From positions 248,001-312,000 of the forward strand of contig NZ_CP011025.1 of NCBI RefSeq assembly GCF_000238395.3: 64,000 nt of DNA, given 5' to 3'. Under the pieces are notes generated by a model that was not told the origin of the DNA, ran no database searches, and worked only from the letters and a program-made list of their open reading frames with translations. Below are positions 13,038 through 22,582 of this stretch, piece by piece. The stretch comes from Pseudoalteromonas arctica A 37-1-2. GTDB taxonomy: Bacteria > Pseudomonadota > Gammaproteobacteria > Enterobacterales > Alteromonadaceae. Each line of letters opens with the position of its first letter. The stretch's first letter is position 1. A program made the translations under genes and the position numbers.

Positions 13038-13451
13038 ATGCAAGCAAATGTAAAATGGGTTGAAGGCGATACGTTTATTGGTCGTTCTAATTCTAACCAC
13101 AATGTTGTGTTTGATGGCGGCAGCGATAGTGCAGCACCAAGCCCAATGGAAATGGTTTTAATGTCAGTTGGCTGTTGTTCATCAGTTGATGTGGTTAGTA
13201 TTTTAAAAAAAGCCAAACAAGATTTTTCAGATGTACAAGTACAACTAAGTGCAGAGCGCGCCGAAACAGCCCCACGTGTGTTTACCAAAATCAACTTACA
13301 CTTTGTTGTTAAAGGCAATAATGTGTCTGAAAAGCACCTTGCACGCGCCGTTTCACTCTCTGCTGAAAAGTATTGCTCAGTTGCATTAATGCTTGATAAA
13401 ACAGTAGAAATTACGCATAGCCACGAAGTTGTGCAAGATCAAGCAAAATAA
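13038..13451 (+). CDS. OsmC-family protein
   Basis: A 137-residue OsmC/Ohr-like protein. The two redox or catalytic cysteines of the family would lie in the MSVGCCSSVDVVSIL segment (about residues 44-58), followed by the typical TKINLHFVVKGNNVSEKHLARAVSLSAEKYCSVALML second half. OsmC relatives reduce organic hydroperoxides; the subgroup here looks closer to the YhfA type, whose substrate is unknown. It lies just upstream of speD on the same strand. Confidence 0.82.
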   Translation: MQANVKWVEGDTFIGRSNSNHNVVFDGGSDSAAPSPMEMVLMSVGCCSSVDVVSILKKAKQDFSDVQVQLSAERAETAPRVFTKINLHFVVKGNNVSEKHLARAVSLSAEKYCSVALMLDKTVEITHSHEVVQDQAK

Positions 13452-13539
13452 CGCTTTTTCCACGAGGGAAATTCGTATAAAATCCGCGAACTTTTCATTC
13501 TGCAGGTGCAGAACCCACTAATTTATAGGTTGGTTTATT

Positions 13540-14352
13540 ATGAACAAACCCTTCGATAAACTTAAACTTCATGGCTTTAACAATTTAACCAAAAGTTTAA
13601 GCTTTAGTATTTATGATATTTGTTACGCAAAGACCGAGCAACAACGTAAAGAATATATTGAATATATCGATGAGCAGTACAGTGCAGATAGACTAACCGA
13701 CATTTTAGGTGAAGTTGTTGATATTATTGGTGCTAACATTTTAAATGTAGCGCGCCAAGATTATGAACCGCAAGGCGCAAGTGTAACTATTTTGGTTTCA
13801 GAAGAACCAGTAGAAGAGCAGCAAAATTACGATGCTGACGAAGCACCAGGCCCATTACCTGATTCAGTTGTTGCGCACCTAGATAAAAGCCACATTTGTG
13901 TACACACATACCCAGAAGCTCACCCTGATGATGGTATTTGTACATTCCGTGCTGATATTGAAGTGTCTACTTGTGGCATTATTTCGCCACTTAAAGCGTT
14001 AAACTTCTTAATTCATAGCCTTGAATCAGACGTAGTAACAATTGACTACCGCGTTCGTGGTTTTACCCGCGACATAAACGGTGTTAAGCACTACATTGAT
14101 CATGCTATTAGCTCGATTCAAAACTTCATGACAGAAGATACAAAAGAAGCGTACCAAATGATGGACGTGAACGTGTATCAAGAAAACCTGTTCCATACCA
14201 AAATGATGTTAAAAGAAACCGATCTAAACACGTATTTATTCGGCCTTTCTACGGCAGATTTATCAGAGGGCGAAGAAGATGAAATTCGCTCAAAGCTGAC
14301 CCGTGAAATGCAAGAAATATTCTATGGCCGTAACCTGCCAGATACAGAGTAA
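13540..14352 (+). CDS. speD: S-adenosylmethionine decarboxylase (bacterial class 1A)
   Basis: Makes decarboxylated SAM, the aminopropyl donor for spermidine. The 270-residue proenzyme is the long enterobacterial type. The self-cleavage site K116-S117 in [13 protein letters not shown] yields the pyruvoyl group from Ser117, and STCG (C145) carries the catalytic cysteine. The E. coli protein is 264 residues. A spermidine synthase gene (speE) is not next to it here, unlike in E. coli. A terminator follows. Confidence 0.95.
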   Translation: MNKPFDKLKLHGFNNLTKSLSFSIYDICYAKTEQQRKEYIEYIDEQYSADRLTDILGEVVDIIGANILNVARQDYEPQGASVTILVSEEPVEEQQNYDADEAPGPLPDSVVAHLDKSHICVHTYPEAHPDDGICTFRADIEVSTCGIISPLKALNFLIHSLESDVVTIDYRVRGFTRDINGVKHYIDHAISSIQNFMTEDTKEAYQMMDVNVYQENLFHTKMMLKETDLNTYLFGLSTADLSEGEEDEIRSKLTREMQEIFYGRNLPDTE

Positions 14353-14368
14353 TAGCAACGAATTAAAT

Positions 14369-14401
14369 TAAAAATGGCGCTCAGTGAGCGCCATTTTTTT
14401 A
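14369..14401 (+). terminator. Rho-independent terminator after speD
   Basis: AAAAATGGCGCTCA / TGAGCGCCATTTTTTT, an inverted repeat with a very short loop and an A-run and T-run on its two sides, so it may serve both speD and the convergent minus-strand peptidase gene. Confidence 0.88.
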
Positions 14402-14405
14402 TACT

Positions 14406-15749
14406 TTATTTTACAAGCAATAGCTGTGTTTGTCGGCCATTTAAATACCAGACACCGCTTTTATCAAAAATAGCATCTTCCTCTAGCATTATTCTTATTT
14501 CTTTATTCCACTGTTTTACAAACACAGCATTGTTAAGCTCAATTGAGTAAGCCGTATTTAAATGAAGCGGATAGTCACCATCTCCCGGTACACCTTGCTG
14601 AGAATCCCACATACCTAATGTAGTGCCAGCAGCGTGGCCATGATAGCCAAGAGGATGGGTATAAATAGTGGGCTTTAATCCCTGCTCAATAGCGGCTTTT
14701 CGTGCTGCAGCTAAAACCTCATTACCGGTTTTACCTACCGCAAATTGACTGGTAAATATGTCTTGTAGTTTATTACCGCTTTTTAGTGCTTCAACTAAGT
14801 AACTAGGCGCACTCGTTTCGTTTTCTTTGAGCACATACGCATGCTGCTGCGTGTCGGTATTTAAGCGTAAATAAGTAATACCAAAATCTACATGAAGCAA
14901 GTCACCGGCTTGTATAACGTTATCATCGTAGCCATTGGTAAAGCTTTCTTCATGATTAAACGACTTCGCATCGGCGCGCTGAATAGCAACACTTGGGTGA
15001 AACCATGTTTGTAGTTTGAGCTCTTTTACGCGCTCTCTAAACCACCATACCAAGTCATCGCTAGTTGTTTCACCAACCGTAATTGTTTTACCCGAAAACC
15101 CCTCTGCAATAATATGATGGGCAATAGCGACAATATGTTTATACATTTTAACTTCTTCAGGAATGCGTTGCTCTAACCACGCAACAGCAAGCGGCTCTGC
15201 AGAAATTATTTTATTGTGATAAGTGGCGGGCAAGTTAGCCATTAAGGTTTTGTAATCGCCTAGCACAAGGCCATCGGCATGTGCCCAGTCGGTAGAAGTA
15301 TTAAGCGCAATGTTGCGAGGTTTGTATTGCTCAATAAGTGTATTGAGTGCTTCCCACTGGCTTGGTTGTGTTTGTTTATCCCACCCTTTTTTAAATACGT
15401 TACCTATTTTATAAGGCGCAATAGCGTAAGCATCAACACCACCTTGTTTATTAAGTGCAAATAGTAAAATCGTGGTGCGTCTGGCTGAAAGCCATGTTGC
15501 AGGCAGCATTGTTTTTAATATTGGATCTTCGTTATATTCACGACTTATAAGTAGCCACATATCAGTGTTGTGCTGCTTCATTAACGAGGGCATTAAGGTA
15601 TTAACTCTAAGCTCTGTTATTTTATCTATAAACGCAGCGCGCTCTTTCATCGATAAAATAGCGGGAGCGTCATCAGCTTTAACAAAGAGGCTTAAAACAA
15701 GCGTAGTTAGCAAGCTTACATAAAGTAGGAGTTGTTTAGTAAAGTGCAT
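14406..15749 (-). CDS. secreted M24-family (Xaa-Pro aminopeptidase-like) metallopeptidase
   Basis: A 447-residue protein with a cleavable-looking signal peptide (MHFTKQLLLYVSLLTTLVLS, cleavage likely near A25) and a pita-bread M24 domain. Candidate metal ligands are visible in order: D288 in HVDFG, D299, a His in HPLGYHGHAAG (365-372), E404 in SIELN and E423/424 in MLEED. The spacing between the first two Asp is typical. It is probably periplasmic or exported and acts on peptides. It is the single gene between two terminators. Confidence 0.82.
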   Translation of the reverse strand: MHFTKQLLLYVSLLTTLVLSLFVKADDAPAILSMKERAAFIDKITELRVNTLMPSLMKQHNTDMWLLISREYNEDPILKTMLPATWLSARRTTILLFALNKQGGVDAYAIAPYKIGNVFKKGWDKQTQPSQWEALNTLIEQYKPRNIALNTSTDWAHADGLVLGDYKTLMANLPATYHNKIISAEPLAVAWLEQRIPEEVKMYKHIVAIAHHIIAEGFSGKTITVGETTSDDLVWWFRERVKELKLQTWFHPSVAIQRADAKSFNHEESFTNGYDDNVIQAGDLLHVDFGITYLRLNTDTQQHAYVLKENETSAPSYLVEALKSGNKLQDIFTSQFAVGKTGNEVLAAARKAAIEQGLKPTIYTHPLGYHGHAAGTTLGMWDSQQGVPGDGDYPLHLNTAYSIELNNAVFVKQWNKEIRIMLEEDAIFDKSGVWYLNGRQTQLLLVK

Positions 15750-15832
15750 AATTGTTTTATTTTTAGGCTAGTTAATTTATAACATGCCTGAAGAGCGACT
15801 ATAAAAAAACAATTTGAGATAAACAGCACACA

Positions 15833-15864
15833 AAAAAGCCCAGCTAAAAAGTAGCCGGGCTTTT
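15833..15864 (-). terminator. Rho-independent terminator after the serine transporter
   Basis: AAAAGCCCAGCTA / TAGCCGGGCTTTT with one mismatch. On the minus strand the stem is followed by T6, just after the stop codon of the transporter gene at 15880. Confidence 0.75.
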
Positions 15865-15879
15865 GTATAAACCGTTTTA

Positions 15880-17187
15880 TTACTTAAGCATACTGTATAA
15901 AAGTGCAAATACAGCAAGCGAGCCAACCGCTAATATAAATAGCGTGCTAAAGCGATTTCGGTATTTATTAAGTGCAGGTACTTTATAAACTGCAATCATT
16001 GGCATAATGAATAAAATCATCGCGATGATAGGGCCCGATAACTGATCCATCATGTCTAAAATACTTGGGTTTTTAACAGCACAAAACCAAATAGCTAAAA
16101 ACATGATTAACACACCAATTTTATCGGTAACGCCAGCGCTTAAGCCTGTTTGTTTAGTTACTAATCCTGTAAAGCTTTCGCGTGCACCTAAAAAATGACC
16201 CAAAAACGACGATGTAATAGCAATAAAGGCAACAAGTGGCCCAAGTGTGGCAATAAACGAGTTATCAGTAATATTAGCAAGGTAGGATAAAACCGATACG
16301 TTAGCCGCTTTAGCCGCTGCCATTTGCTCGCCTGTAAGCGACAGCACGCAAGAGAACACAAATAACAGTACAAAGGTAATAAGTAGCAAGCTAGTGCGCT
16401 TTAAAATCGCCTCAGACTTACGTGTAGCTTGTTCGCCGTAATGACCGCGTTGCACATTTACAAAGCTTGAGATAGCCGCTGCGTGGCTAAACGAAAACAC
16501 AATAATAGGAATCGATAACCACAACGTTTTACCAAAGCTGCCTATTTCAGGCACCGTCATATCTGGCATTTGCCAGCTAGGGATTAAATAAAGTGATAAA
16601 AAGAACAATATGCCCACAAGCGGATACACTAAAATAGCAAAGGCACGTAGCATTAAGCGCTCGCCGCCCATCATTAAGCTAATCATACCTGCAACTAATA
16701 CGCCCGAAAGTAGCACGCGAGAAGGTGATTCCATCCCCATTTGATTAACCATAAAGCTATCAACGGTATTGGTTAAGCCCACACCGTAAATAAGCAAAAT
16801 TGGGAATATAGATAAAAAGTACAACAAGGAAATTAACCGGCCCGCAGTCACACCAAAGTGCTCTTCAACTACGTCGGTAAAATCGGCATCTTTATTTTTT
16901 GATGAAAGTACAAAGCGCGCTAATCCACGGTGCGCAAAAAAGGTCATTGGGAACGCTAAACACGCCATAATAATTAACGGCCAAAAACCGCCAATACCAA
17001 TGTTAATAGGTAAAAATAAAATACCCGCACCAACGGCGGTACCAAATAAACTTAATGTCCACTGCGTATCGTGCAGGTTCCATTTAGTTTTTGTATTTGA
17101 ATTTTTGCTTGAATTTGTGTGTGTGTTTGGTGATGCATTTGAAAGCGTTGCATCTTGAGATGTTGTCATGTGTGTGTGCTCATCCAT
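15880..17187 (-). CDS. HAAAP-family serine/threonine transporter (SdaC-like)
   Basis: An inner-membrane proton-coupled amino-acid symporter of 435 residues. About 11 hydrophobic segments start at residue 43 with WTLSLFGTAVGAGILFLPI, the conserved first membrane helix with the TAVGAGILFLP signature of SdaC/TdcC/YhaO. The first 35 residues are a Ser/Thr/Asn-rich cytoplasmic tail; translation could also start at the sixth-codon ATG (MTTSQ). It is a single gene on the minus strand. Confidence 0.87.
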   Translation of the reverse strand: MDEHTHMTTSQDATLSNASPNTHTNSSKNSNTKTKWNLHDTQWTLSLFGTAVGAGILFLPINIGIGGFWPLIIMACLAFPMTFFAHRGLARFVLSSKNKDADFTDVVEEHFGVTAGRLISLLYFLSIFPILLIYGVGLTNTVDSFMVNQMGMESPSRVLLSGVLVAGMISLMMGGERLMLRAFAILVYPLVGILFFLSLYLIPSWQMPDMTVPEIGSFGKTLWLSIPIIVFSFSHAAAISSFVNVQRGHYGEQATRKSEAILKRTSLLLITFVLLFVFSCVLSLTGEQMAAAKAANVSVLSYLANITDNSFIATLGPLVAFIAITSSFLGHFLGARESFTGLVTKQTGLSAGVTDKIGVLIMFLAIWFCAVKNPSILDMMDQLSGPIIAMILFIMPMIAVYKVPALNKYRNRFSTLFILAVGSLAVFALLYSMLK

Positions 17188-17587
17188 TATTTAAATAATA
17201 ACTGCGCCGAAGGGTATAGTTTTTAGAGACATTTTTCATGTTTTGAAGAGATTTTTAGACTAATTAATTAGGCTCAATTGGAGGGTAAGTGTCATGAATA
17301 CGAAACAGTGGTGTAAAAGTGAGCAAAAGCCTTAAATGGCAAGCCACATTATAGAGTTACTGTGCGGGGTAGGTTGGTTATTTGGAGCGAAACCCAACAC
17401 GCTATAGCGTCATGCTGGCAGGAAAGCCGAGGAAGACGGTTTTCATAACGTAAAAATAGGGGAAGGTCATTTTATTTGTTTTCATTTAAAATCAAAATCT
17501 GCTCCCAAAAGCTGTTAAGTAGAAGCCATTCATCTCAACTTCATAAGAGATTTTTATTAAACTCCGTTATACTTCCTACAATTGAAT
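17188..17587. other. intergenic region with a REP-like imperfect palindrome
   Basis: Gene-free 400 bases between divergent genes. GGTAGGTTGGTTA (17369-17381) and GAAACCCAACAC (17389-17400) form an imperfect inverted repeat, and the 19-base segment at 17390-17408 recurs with one mismatch at 18528-18546. A 13-codon ORF at 17294-17335 with GGAGG upstream is too short to call. No convincing promoter is visible. Confidence 0.45.
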
Positions 17588-18418
17588 ATGCCAAACGAAG
17601 TAAATAGGCCGCTAACTGCAATGAGCAAAGAAATTCTTTTCCATACTACTTTTGCGCACGAAACCAGTAAAACATGGGTTGTATTTGTCCATGGAGCAGG
17701 TGGTAGTTCGGCAATTTGGTTTCGTCAGCTTAAAGCTTATAAAAAAGAATATAATGTATTGTTACTAGATCTTCGTGGTCACGGTAAATCGAATAACTTA
17801 GTACAAAACTTTGTTGATAATAATTATTCATTTAATAATGTCTCTAAAGACATTATCGATGTGTTAGATCATAACAATATCACCAGCGCACACTTTGTTG
17901 GCATTTCATTGGGCACAATTATTATTCGAAATATTGCTGAAATTGCGCCGCAATATGTTTCTAGCATGGTGCTAGGTGGAGCGGTTACTCGTTTTAATAC
18001 TCGCAGTAATACATTGGTTTATTTAGGTAATACTTTTAAACACTTCCTGCCTTATATGTGGCTGTATCGCTTATTTGCTTTTATTATGATGCCGAAAAAG
18101 CGTCATAAAGAATCTCGACTTTTGTTTGTTCGTGAAGCAAAACGCTTGTGCCAAAAAGAGTTTATAAAGTGGTTTAAATTAGCCATGGACGTAAACCCTT
18201 TAATGCAATACTTCAAAGAAAAAGACATTGATATTCCCATTCTGTATATTATGGGTAAGGAAGATCATATGTTCCTTGGCCCTGTTAAAGAAATGGTTAA
18301 GCGTCATAAAAACAGCGTACTGCAAACTATTCACCATTGCGGCCATGTCTGTAATGTGGAGCGCCCAGACTTATTCAATCAGCACTCGCTTGCTTTTATC
18401 GCCCAGCAAAATCGTTAA
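17588..18418 (+). CDS. alpha/beta hydrolase
   Basis: A soluble alpha/beta-hydrolase of about 276 residues. The oxyanion turn HGAGGSSAIW, the nucleophile elbow GISLG, an Asp in MGKEDHM and the catalytic His in HCGHVCNVERPDLF appear in the canonical order. A positively charged lid-like stretch (PKKRHKESRLLFVREAKRLCQ) follows the elbow. The substrate is unknown. The start is uncertain: TTG 17582, ATG 17588 and ATG 17621 are all possible and none has a strong ribosome site; I chose the first ATG. Confidence 0.8.
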   Translation: MPNEVNRPLTAMSKEILFHTTFAHETSKTWVVFVHGAGGSSAIWFRQLKAYKKEYNVLLLDLRGHGKSNNLVQNFVDNNYSFNNVSKDIIDVLDHNNITSAHFVGISLGTIIIRNIAEIAPQYVSSMVLGGAVTRFNTRSNTLVYLGNTFKHFLPYMWLYRLFAFIMMPKKRHKESRLLFVREAKRLCQKEFIKWFKLAMDVNPLMQYFKEKDIDIPILYIMGKEDHMFLGPVKEMVKRHKNSVLQTIHHCGHVCNVERPDLFNQHSLAFIAQQNR

Positions 18419-18689
18419 GGGTTGTAGCTTTTAAAAAGTGTGCAATGAGGGGTAAGTACTTAGTAAATTGGATTAGATCATTCTTTTTGGCTTTCGTCCT
18501 AAACTAAAAACAAGACCTAAAGTAATAAAACCCAACACGCCATAGCTCCCGTCAATTCTTACTTTATTTTATAGTTTTTTAGATTTTAGCTGAGTAGGTG
18601 TGGCAACGGATATCTAGAAGCTTGAGTGTCCTTACTTATTAGGTTTATTTAATTAATAATTATTACTTAACTAATTAAGGGGGAATAGT

Positions 18690-18794
18690 ATGAGTAATAA
18701 TTCAATAAAGTGGTACGAGAAACCAAGTGGTATATTAGCTTTAAATACTTTAGGTAGCATAATTGCTGCATTCATTTTTACAGTAATATTTTAA
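18690..18794 (+). CDS. small membrane protein (34 residues)
   Basis: A short ORF starting ATG 18690 with a strong AAGGGGG ribosome site 7 bases upstream. The product (MSNNSIKWYEKPSGILALN at the N-terminus) ends in one hydrophobic segment, about residues 15-34, so it is a predicted single-span membrane peptide. It lies 9 bases before the next ORF and is probably cotranscribed with it. Function unknown. Confidence 0.55.
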   Translation: MSNNSIKWYEKPSGILALNTLGSIIAAFIFTVIF

Positions 18795-18803
18795 AGGTTG
18801 GCT

Positions 18804-19289
18804 ATGAAGGGTAAATATCTAGATATTAATGAGCAAACCATTAATGAATTAGAGGACGCGTGGAAGTATCTCAATAAACATTTTTATAGTGAGTTAAATT
18901 TAGAAAATAATCGCCCTATGGAGTCGGAAAATCCACTTGGTAAACTTGCATATTTTATGGAATTTGGGATTTACCCACCACCTGAATTATTACTAAAAAT
19001 ATCAGAGATTTATGAAGTGTATATGTTACAAGCTGGTAAAGTTGATCTTGAAGAATCATTTTATGGGAAGCCCATTAAAGGTATTGGAAACTTTTCTGGG
19101 CGAGAAGCAAAAAAGCAAGACGTTAAATTTTTAGAGATAACATTATCTATGGAAGCTATTGGTAACAAAAAGAAAAAACGTTCGCAATATGAAATAGCCG
19201 AAGAATATTTGAGAGCTAAAGGCTCTGACGAAGATCCTGAACACTTATTAAGAAAGTTGCGAAGATACAGAAATAAGCCTGCAAACTAA
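18804..19289 (+). CDS. hypothetical protein
   Basis: A 161-residue soluble protein I do not recognise. It starts at ATG 18804 (MKGKYLDINEQ) with AAGG at 18794-18797; an in-frame TTG two codons earlier is less likely. The N-terminal half is acidic and helical, while the C-terminus is very basic (KKKKRSQYEIAEEYL, then LLRKLRRYRNK), which could contact nucleic acid. Codon use is AT-rich compared with the cys genes next door, which suggests a recent arrival. It pairs with the small membrane ORF upstream. Confidence 0.65.
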   Translation: MKGKYLDINEQTINELEDAWKYLNKHFYSELNLENNRPMESENPLGKLAYFMEFGIYPPPELLLKISEIYEVYMLQAGKVDLEESFYGKPIKGIGNFSGREAKKQDVKFLEITLSMEAIGNKKKKRSQYEIAEEYLRAKGSDEDPEHLLRKLRRYRNKPAN

Positions 19290-19366
19290 AGGCATATAAT
19301 AAGCGCTTTAAACAGGGCAATAGTCTTCTCAATATGCAGTTGTCACCTCTTCATAATATGAAGATC

Positions 19367-19401
19367 AAAAGCTATCAATTGTCTTTTTAACAACCGATAG
19401 C
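19367..19401 (-). terminator. probable terminator of the cys operon
   Basis: On the minus strand GCTATCGGTTGT and ACAATTGATAGC pair around an A-rich loop (two wobble or mismatched positions) and are followed by TTTT, 20 bases after the cysQ stop codon. Confidence 0.6.
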
Positions 19402-19420
19402 TAACCACTCAAAACTGCGC

Positions 19421-20191
19421 TTACTCTTCTATCGCACTTACAATAAAATACGGGTTTAAGTACTCATCTTTGGTGTTATAAATAAGCGGGCTGCCATCAA
19501 GCTTAGTGACTTTAGCACCGGCTATTTCGGCGATTGCATGGCCTGCGCCTGTATCCCATTCACATGTTGGACCTAAGCGCGGGTAAATATCGGCGCTGCC
19601 CTCGGCCACTAAACACAGCTTTAGTGAGCTGCCTTTAGACACCATTTCAACCTCATCAAAGCGTTTTACAAACTCAGCTAAATCGGGTGATGGGTGCGAG
19701 CGGCTACCTACAACACGAATTAACCCTTTGTTAGGTTTAGTTGTTACTTTAAGCTCAATTCGCTCATCGCCTTTATCTTTAAATGCGCCAATGGCTTCGG
19801 CGGCTAAGTACGATACGCCAAGGGCAGGTGCATCTACTACGGCTAAAATAGGAGTGCCGTTTTTAATTAGGGCGATGTTTACGGTAAATTCACCGTTCTT
19901 TTTAATAAATTCTTTAGTGCCGTCGATTGGGTCAACTAACCAGTAGCTTTTCCACGTTTGGCGTACATCCCAGCTTATGTCGGCGTTTTCTTCACTGAGT
20001 ATTGGAATGTCGGGTGTGAGCTGTTGAAGCCCTGCCACAATCAGTTTATGAGCTGCTAAATCGGCGTCGGTTACGGGGCTTTCATCGGCTTTGTACTCAA
20101 CGTTAAAGTCCTTTTCGTAAATTCCCATTATCGCTTGGCCTGCTTTGCGGGCAAGGATGAGGGTTTCTTCTAGCAGTTCGGTTTGATTCAT
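19421..20191 (-). CDS. cysQ: 3'(2'),5'-bisphosphate nucleotidase
   Basis: Removes the 3' phosphate from PAP (and PAPS), recycling the by-product of sulfate reduction. The 256-residue inositol-monophosphatase-family protein has the metal-binding DPIDGTKEF motif (about residues 88-96), the upstream EEN acidic motif and the C-terminal WDTGAGHAIAEIAGA signature. It is the last gene of the minus-strand sulfur operon, 9 bases after cysC. Confidence 0.94.
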   Translation of the reverse strand: MNQTELLEETLILARKAGQAIMGIYEKDFNVEYKADESPVTDADLAAHKLIVAGLQQLTPDIPILSEENADISWDVRQTWKSYWLVDPIDGTKEFIKKNGEFTVNIALIKNGTPILAVVDAPALGVSYLAAEAIGAFKDKGDERIELKVTTKPNKGLIRVVGSRSHPSPDLAEFVKRFDEVEMVSKGSSLKLCLVAEGSADIYPRLGPTCEWDTGAGHAIAEIAGAKVTKLDGSPLIYNTKDEYLNPYFIVSAIEE

Positions 20192-20200
20192 GGGGTTAAC

Positions 20201-20794
20201 CTATATTATGTGCTTTTGTTTTAGATACGTTATCAGTTGTGTAACCGATTGGTCTAGGGTGTTTTTACTTGTATCTAAAATTATTTCTGGATTATTTGGC
20301 ACTTCGTAGCTTGAATCGATACCAGTGAAGTGTTTTATCTCTCCAGCGCGGGCTTTTTTGTATAAGCCTTTTGGATCGCGGCTTTCGCATACATCCAGTG
20401 GGGTATCGATAAATACTTCAATAAATTCGCCGTCATCTACTAGGCTGCGCACCATATCGCGCTCCGCTCTAAAAGGCGATATAAACGCAGTAAGTACTAA
20501 CAAGCCAGCGTCGGTCATTAGTTTAGCGGTTTCGCCTACGCGGCGTATGTTTTCAATGCGGTCTTCGTCGCTAAAGCCTAGGTCTTTACACAAACCGTGG
20601 CGTACGTTGTCGCCATCGAGCAGGTAAGTGTGCGTACCTTGCTGATTAAGCGCTGCTTCTAGTGCGTTTGCTACGGTGCTTTTGCCAGAGCCCGAAAAAC
20701 CGGTAAACCATAAAATAGCGGGCTTATGTTTTTTTTGCTCACTACGCTGTGCTTTTGTAGTTGCGTAGTTATGCCAAACTATATTTTCATCCAT
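20201..20794 (-). CDS. cysC: adenylylsulfate (APS) kinase
   Basis: Phosphorylates APS to PAPS in sulfate activation. The 197-residue protein has the P-loop [12 protein letters not shown] (about residues 30-41), [21 protein letters not shown], which binds APS, and the lid segment [11 protein letters not shown]. It is a separate kinase, not fused to CysN, and lies between an SLC13 permease gene and cysQ. Confidence 0.96.
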   Translation of the reverse strand: MDENIVWHNYATTKAQRSEQKKHKPAILWFTGFSGSGKSTVANALEAALNQQGTHTYLLDGDNVRHGLCKDLGFSDEDRIENIRRVGETAKLMTDAGLLVLTAFISPFRAERDMVRSLVDDGEFIEVFIDTPLDVCESRDPKGLYKKARAGEIKHFTGIDSSYEVPNNPEIILDTSKNTLDQSVTQLITYLKQKHII

Positions 20795-20826
20795 AGTGAG
20801 AGTCTCTTATGCTGTGAGCGCAGGTA

Positions 20827-22551
20827 TTAAAACGGAAATACCAGCGGGATCAAGGTTAATACCGTGATTGAATAAATAATAGAAAGGGGTAAGCCCATCA
20901 CTATGTAATCTTTTAAGCGATAGTTACCCGCGCTATAAACCATTAGATTAGTTTGATACCCAAATGGCGATATAAAGCTGGCTGATGCGCCAAAGGCAAC
21001 CGCCATAATAAATGGTAGCGGGTCTACATTAAAACCAACCGCGAGCGAGTAAGCAACAGGGAACGACAAGGCAGCTGCTGCGTTATTAGTAATAAGCTCG
21101 GTAAATAATACGGTCATTAAAAATATGGCAATAAATGCGCCGTACGGGCCAAAGTCGCCAAGTACCATAAACATGGCGTCGGATATTTGCCCGGCAAGTC
21201 CGGTGCCTATCATTAACTTGGCAAGGCCAATGGCGCTACCTACAACTACGAGTAACTCGATAGGAAAACGGCGTTTTACTTCGTTAAGTTTTATGGTGCC
21301 ACTGAGCATTAAGCCAATCAGTAATACTAATAAGCCTTTAACCAGCGGCACTATGCCAATAATACTTAAACCCAGTACTGCGGCAAAGCTTAGTAGCACA
21401 ATGTTTGATTGCTTAGGTGCAAGGTGGGCTTGTAAGTCAAACCCTGAAATATACACAAATTCGCGCTTTAAGTTAGGCAAGGTATAAAAGTTTTTGCCTG
21501 GGGCAAGTATTAGTGAGTCGCCAGCTTGTAATTGCACTTGCCCAAGGCCGCCTTGTAAGCGGTCGTGACCACGGCGAATGGCAATAACGGCTGCATGAAA
21601 CTGTTCTCTAAAGCGGGCTTCTTTTACGGTTTTACCTATAAATTTTGAAGACTGACTTACAACTACTTCTACTAAGTGTTCTATGTCTTTTTGATGATTC
21701 TCGTGCACTACTTTTAGGCCGTCGAAACGGGTAAGTAATGGCACCGATTTTATGTCACCTACAAACAGCAGCACGTCATCTTTTTGAATAATTTGCTGCG
21801 GGGTGACTGCGCAAATACGGCTGCCATCGCGAATAATTTCAGCGAGGAATAAGTCTTTTAAATCACGCAGGCCGTTTTCTTCAACGGTCTGGCCTATTAA
21901 CTTTGAGTTTGCTTGTACTTTACCTTCTAGGTAAAAAGGCACGACTTCTTGGTCGCTTTTACCGTTGTCGGGTAAGTATTTAAGCATCACTAAAATGGTA
22001 ATTAGGCCTACGCTTAACGCGCCTAAACCCACTAAGGTAAAGTCAAAAAAGCCCAACGGTTCCATGCCCGCATCGACTGCAAAGCCATTGACGATTAAGT
22101 TGGTTGATGTACCAATAAGCGTAATGGTGCCGCCCAAAATAGCAGTGTACGACAGCGGTAATAATAGCTTTGAAGGGGAGTGATTAGGGTTGTCTTTTAT
22201 CGCGGTAATAAGCGATGCAACAACGGCGGTATTGTTAGTAAACGACGATAAAAAGGCGGTTGATAACCCCAATTTTGTTACCGATTTTACTAAACTACCT
22301 TTAGATAGCGATTGCGCTAACTTTTGAATTAGGGTGGTTTTTTCTATTGCGGTCGACACTAACACCAATAGCACTAAGGTGATAAGCGACGGGTTAGCAT
22401 AATTAATTAACATGCTTTCAAGATCGATTAGCCCTGCTAAGTAGCTGGTGCCAATGGCGCTTACAAATAACCATGCTGGATTAATACGGGTGCCAAAAAG
22501 GCACCCGACTAAGGTAAGCATAATGCCTGTTAAAACGAGCTGTTCTACCAT
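20827..22551 (-). CDS. SLC13-family permease with paired TrkA_C domains (probable sulfate importer)
   Basis: A 574-residue inner-membrane protein. About six hydrophobic segments (residues 1-200) are followed by a soluble centre (about 205-370) made of two RCK-C/TrkA_C-like repeats (KLIGQTVEENGLRDL and KFIGKTVKEARFREQ at equivalent positions), then a second membrane block to the end with TNNAAAALSFPVAYSLA, the second SLC13 signature; the first, SFTNNTAVVA, lies near residue 105. Its place between cysN and cysC makes sulfate uptake likely, though the family also carries dicarboxylates. Confidence 0.85.
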   Translation of the reverse strand: MVEQLVLTGIMLTLVGCLFGTRINPAWLFVSAIGTSYLAGLIDLESMLINYANPSLITLVLLVLVSTAIEKTTLIQKLAQSLSKGSLVKSVTKLGLSTAFLSSFTNNTAVVASLITAIKDNPNHSPSKLLLPLSYTAILGGTITLIGTSTNLIVNGFAVDAGMEPLGFFDFTLVGLGALSVGLITILVMLKYLPDNGKSDQEVVPFYLEGKVQANSKLIGQTVEENGLRDLKDLFLAEIIRDGSRICAVTPQQIIQKDDVLLFVGDIKSVPLLTRFDGLKVVHENHQKDIEHLVEVVVSQSSKFIGKTVKEARFREQFHAAVIAIRRGHDRLQGGLGQVQLQAGDSLILAPGKNFYTLPNLKREFVYISGFDLQAHLAPKQSNIVLLSFAAVLGLSIIGIVPLVKGLLVLLIGLMLSGTIKLNEVKRRFPIELLVVVGSAIGLAKLMIGTGLAGQISDAMFMVLGDFGPYGAFIAIFLMTVLFTELITNNAAAALSFPVAYSLAVGFNVDPLPFIMAVAFGASASFISPFGYQTNLMVYSAGNYRLKDYIVMGLPLSIIYSITVLTLIPLVFPF

Positions 22552-22582
22552 GCTTTTAAATTCCTAACAGGCTAAAGTTAAC

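Noticed and set aside
12887..13318. 143-codon minus-strand open frame over the OsmC-like gene
   Set aside because: It is antisense to a gene with clear family features, and its own product has none.
17294..17335. Thirteen-codon ORF with GGAGG upstream as a leader peptide
   Set aside because: No terminator/antiterminator pair or regulated gene follows on the same strand within reach; too short to support.
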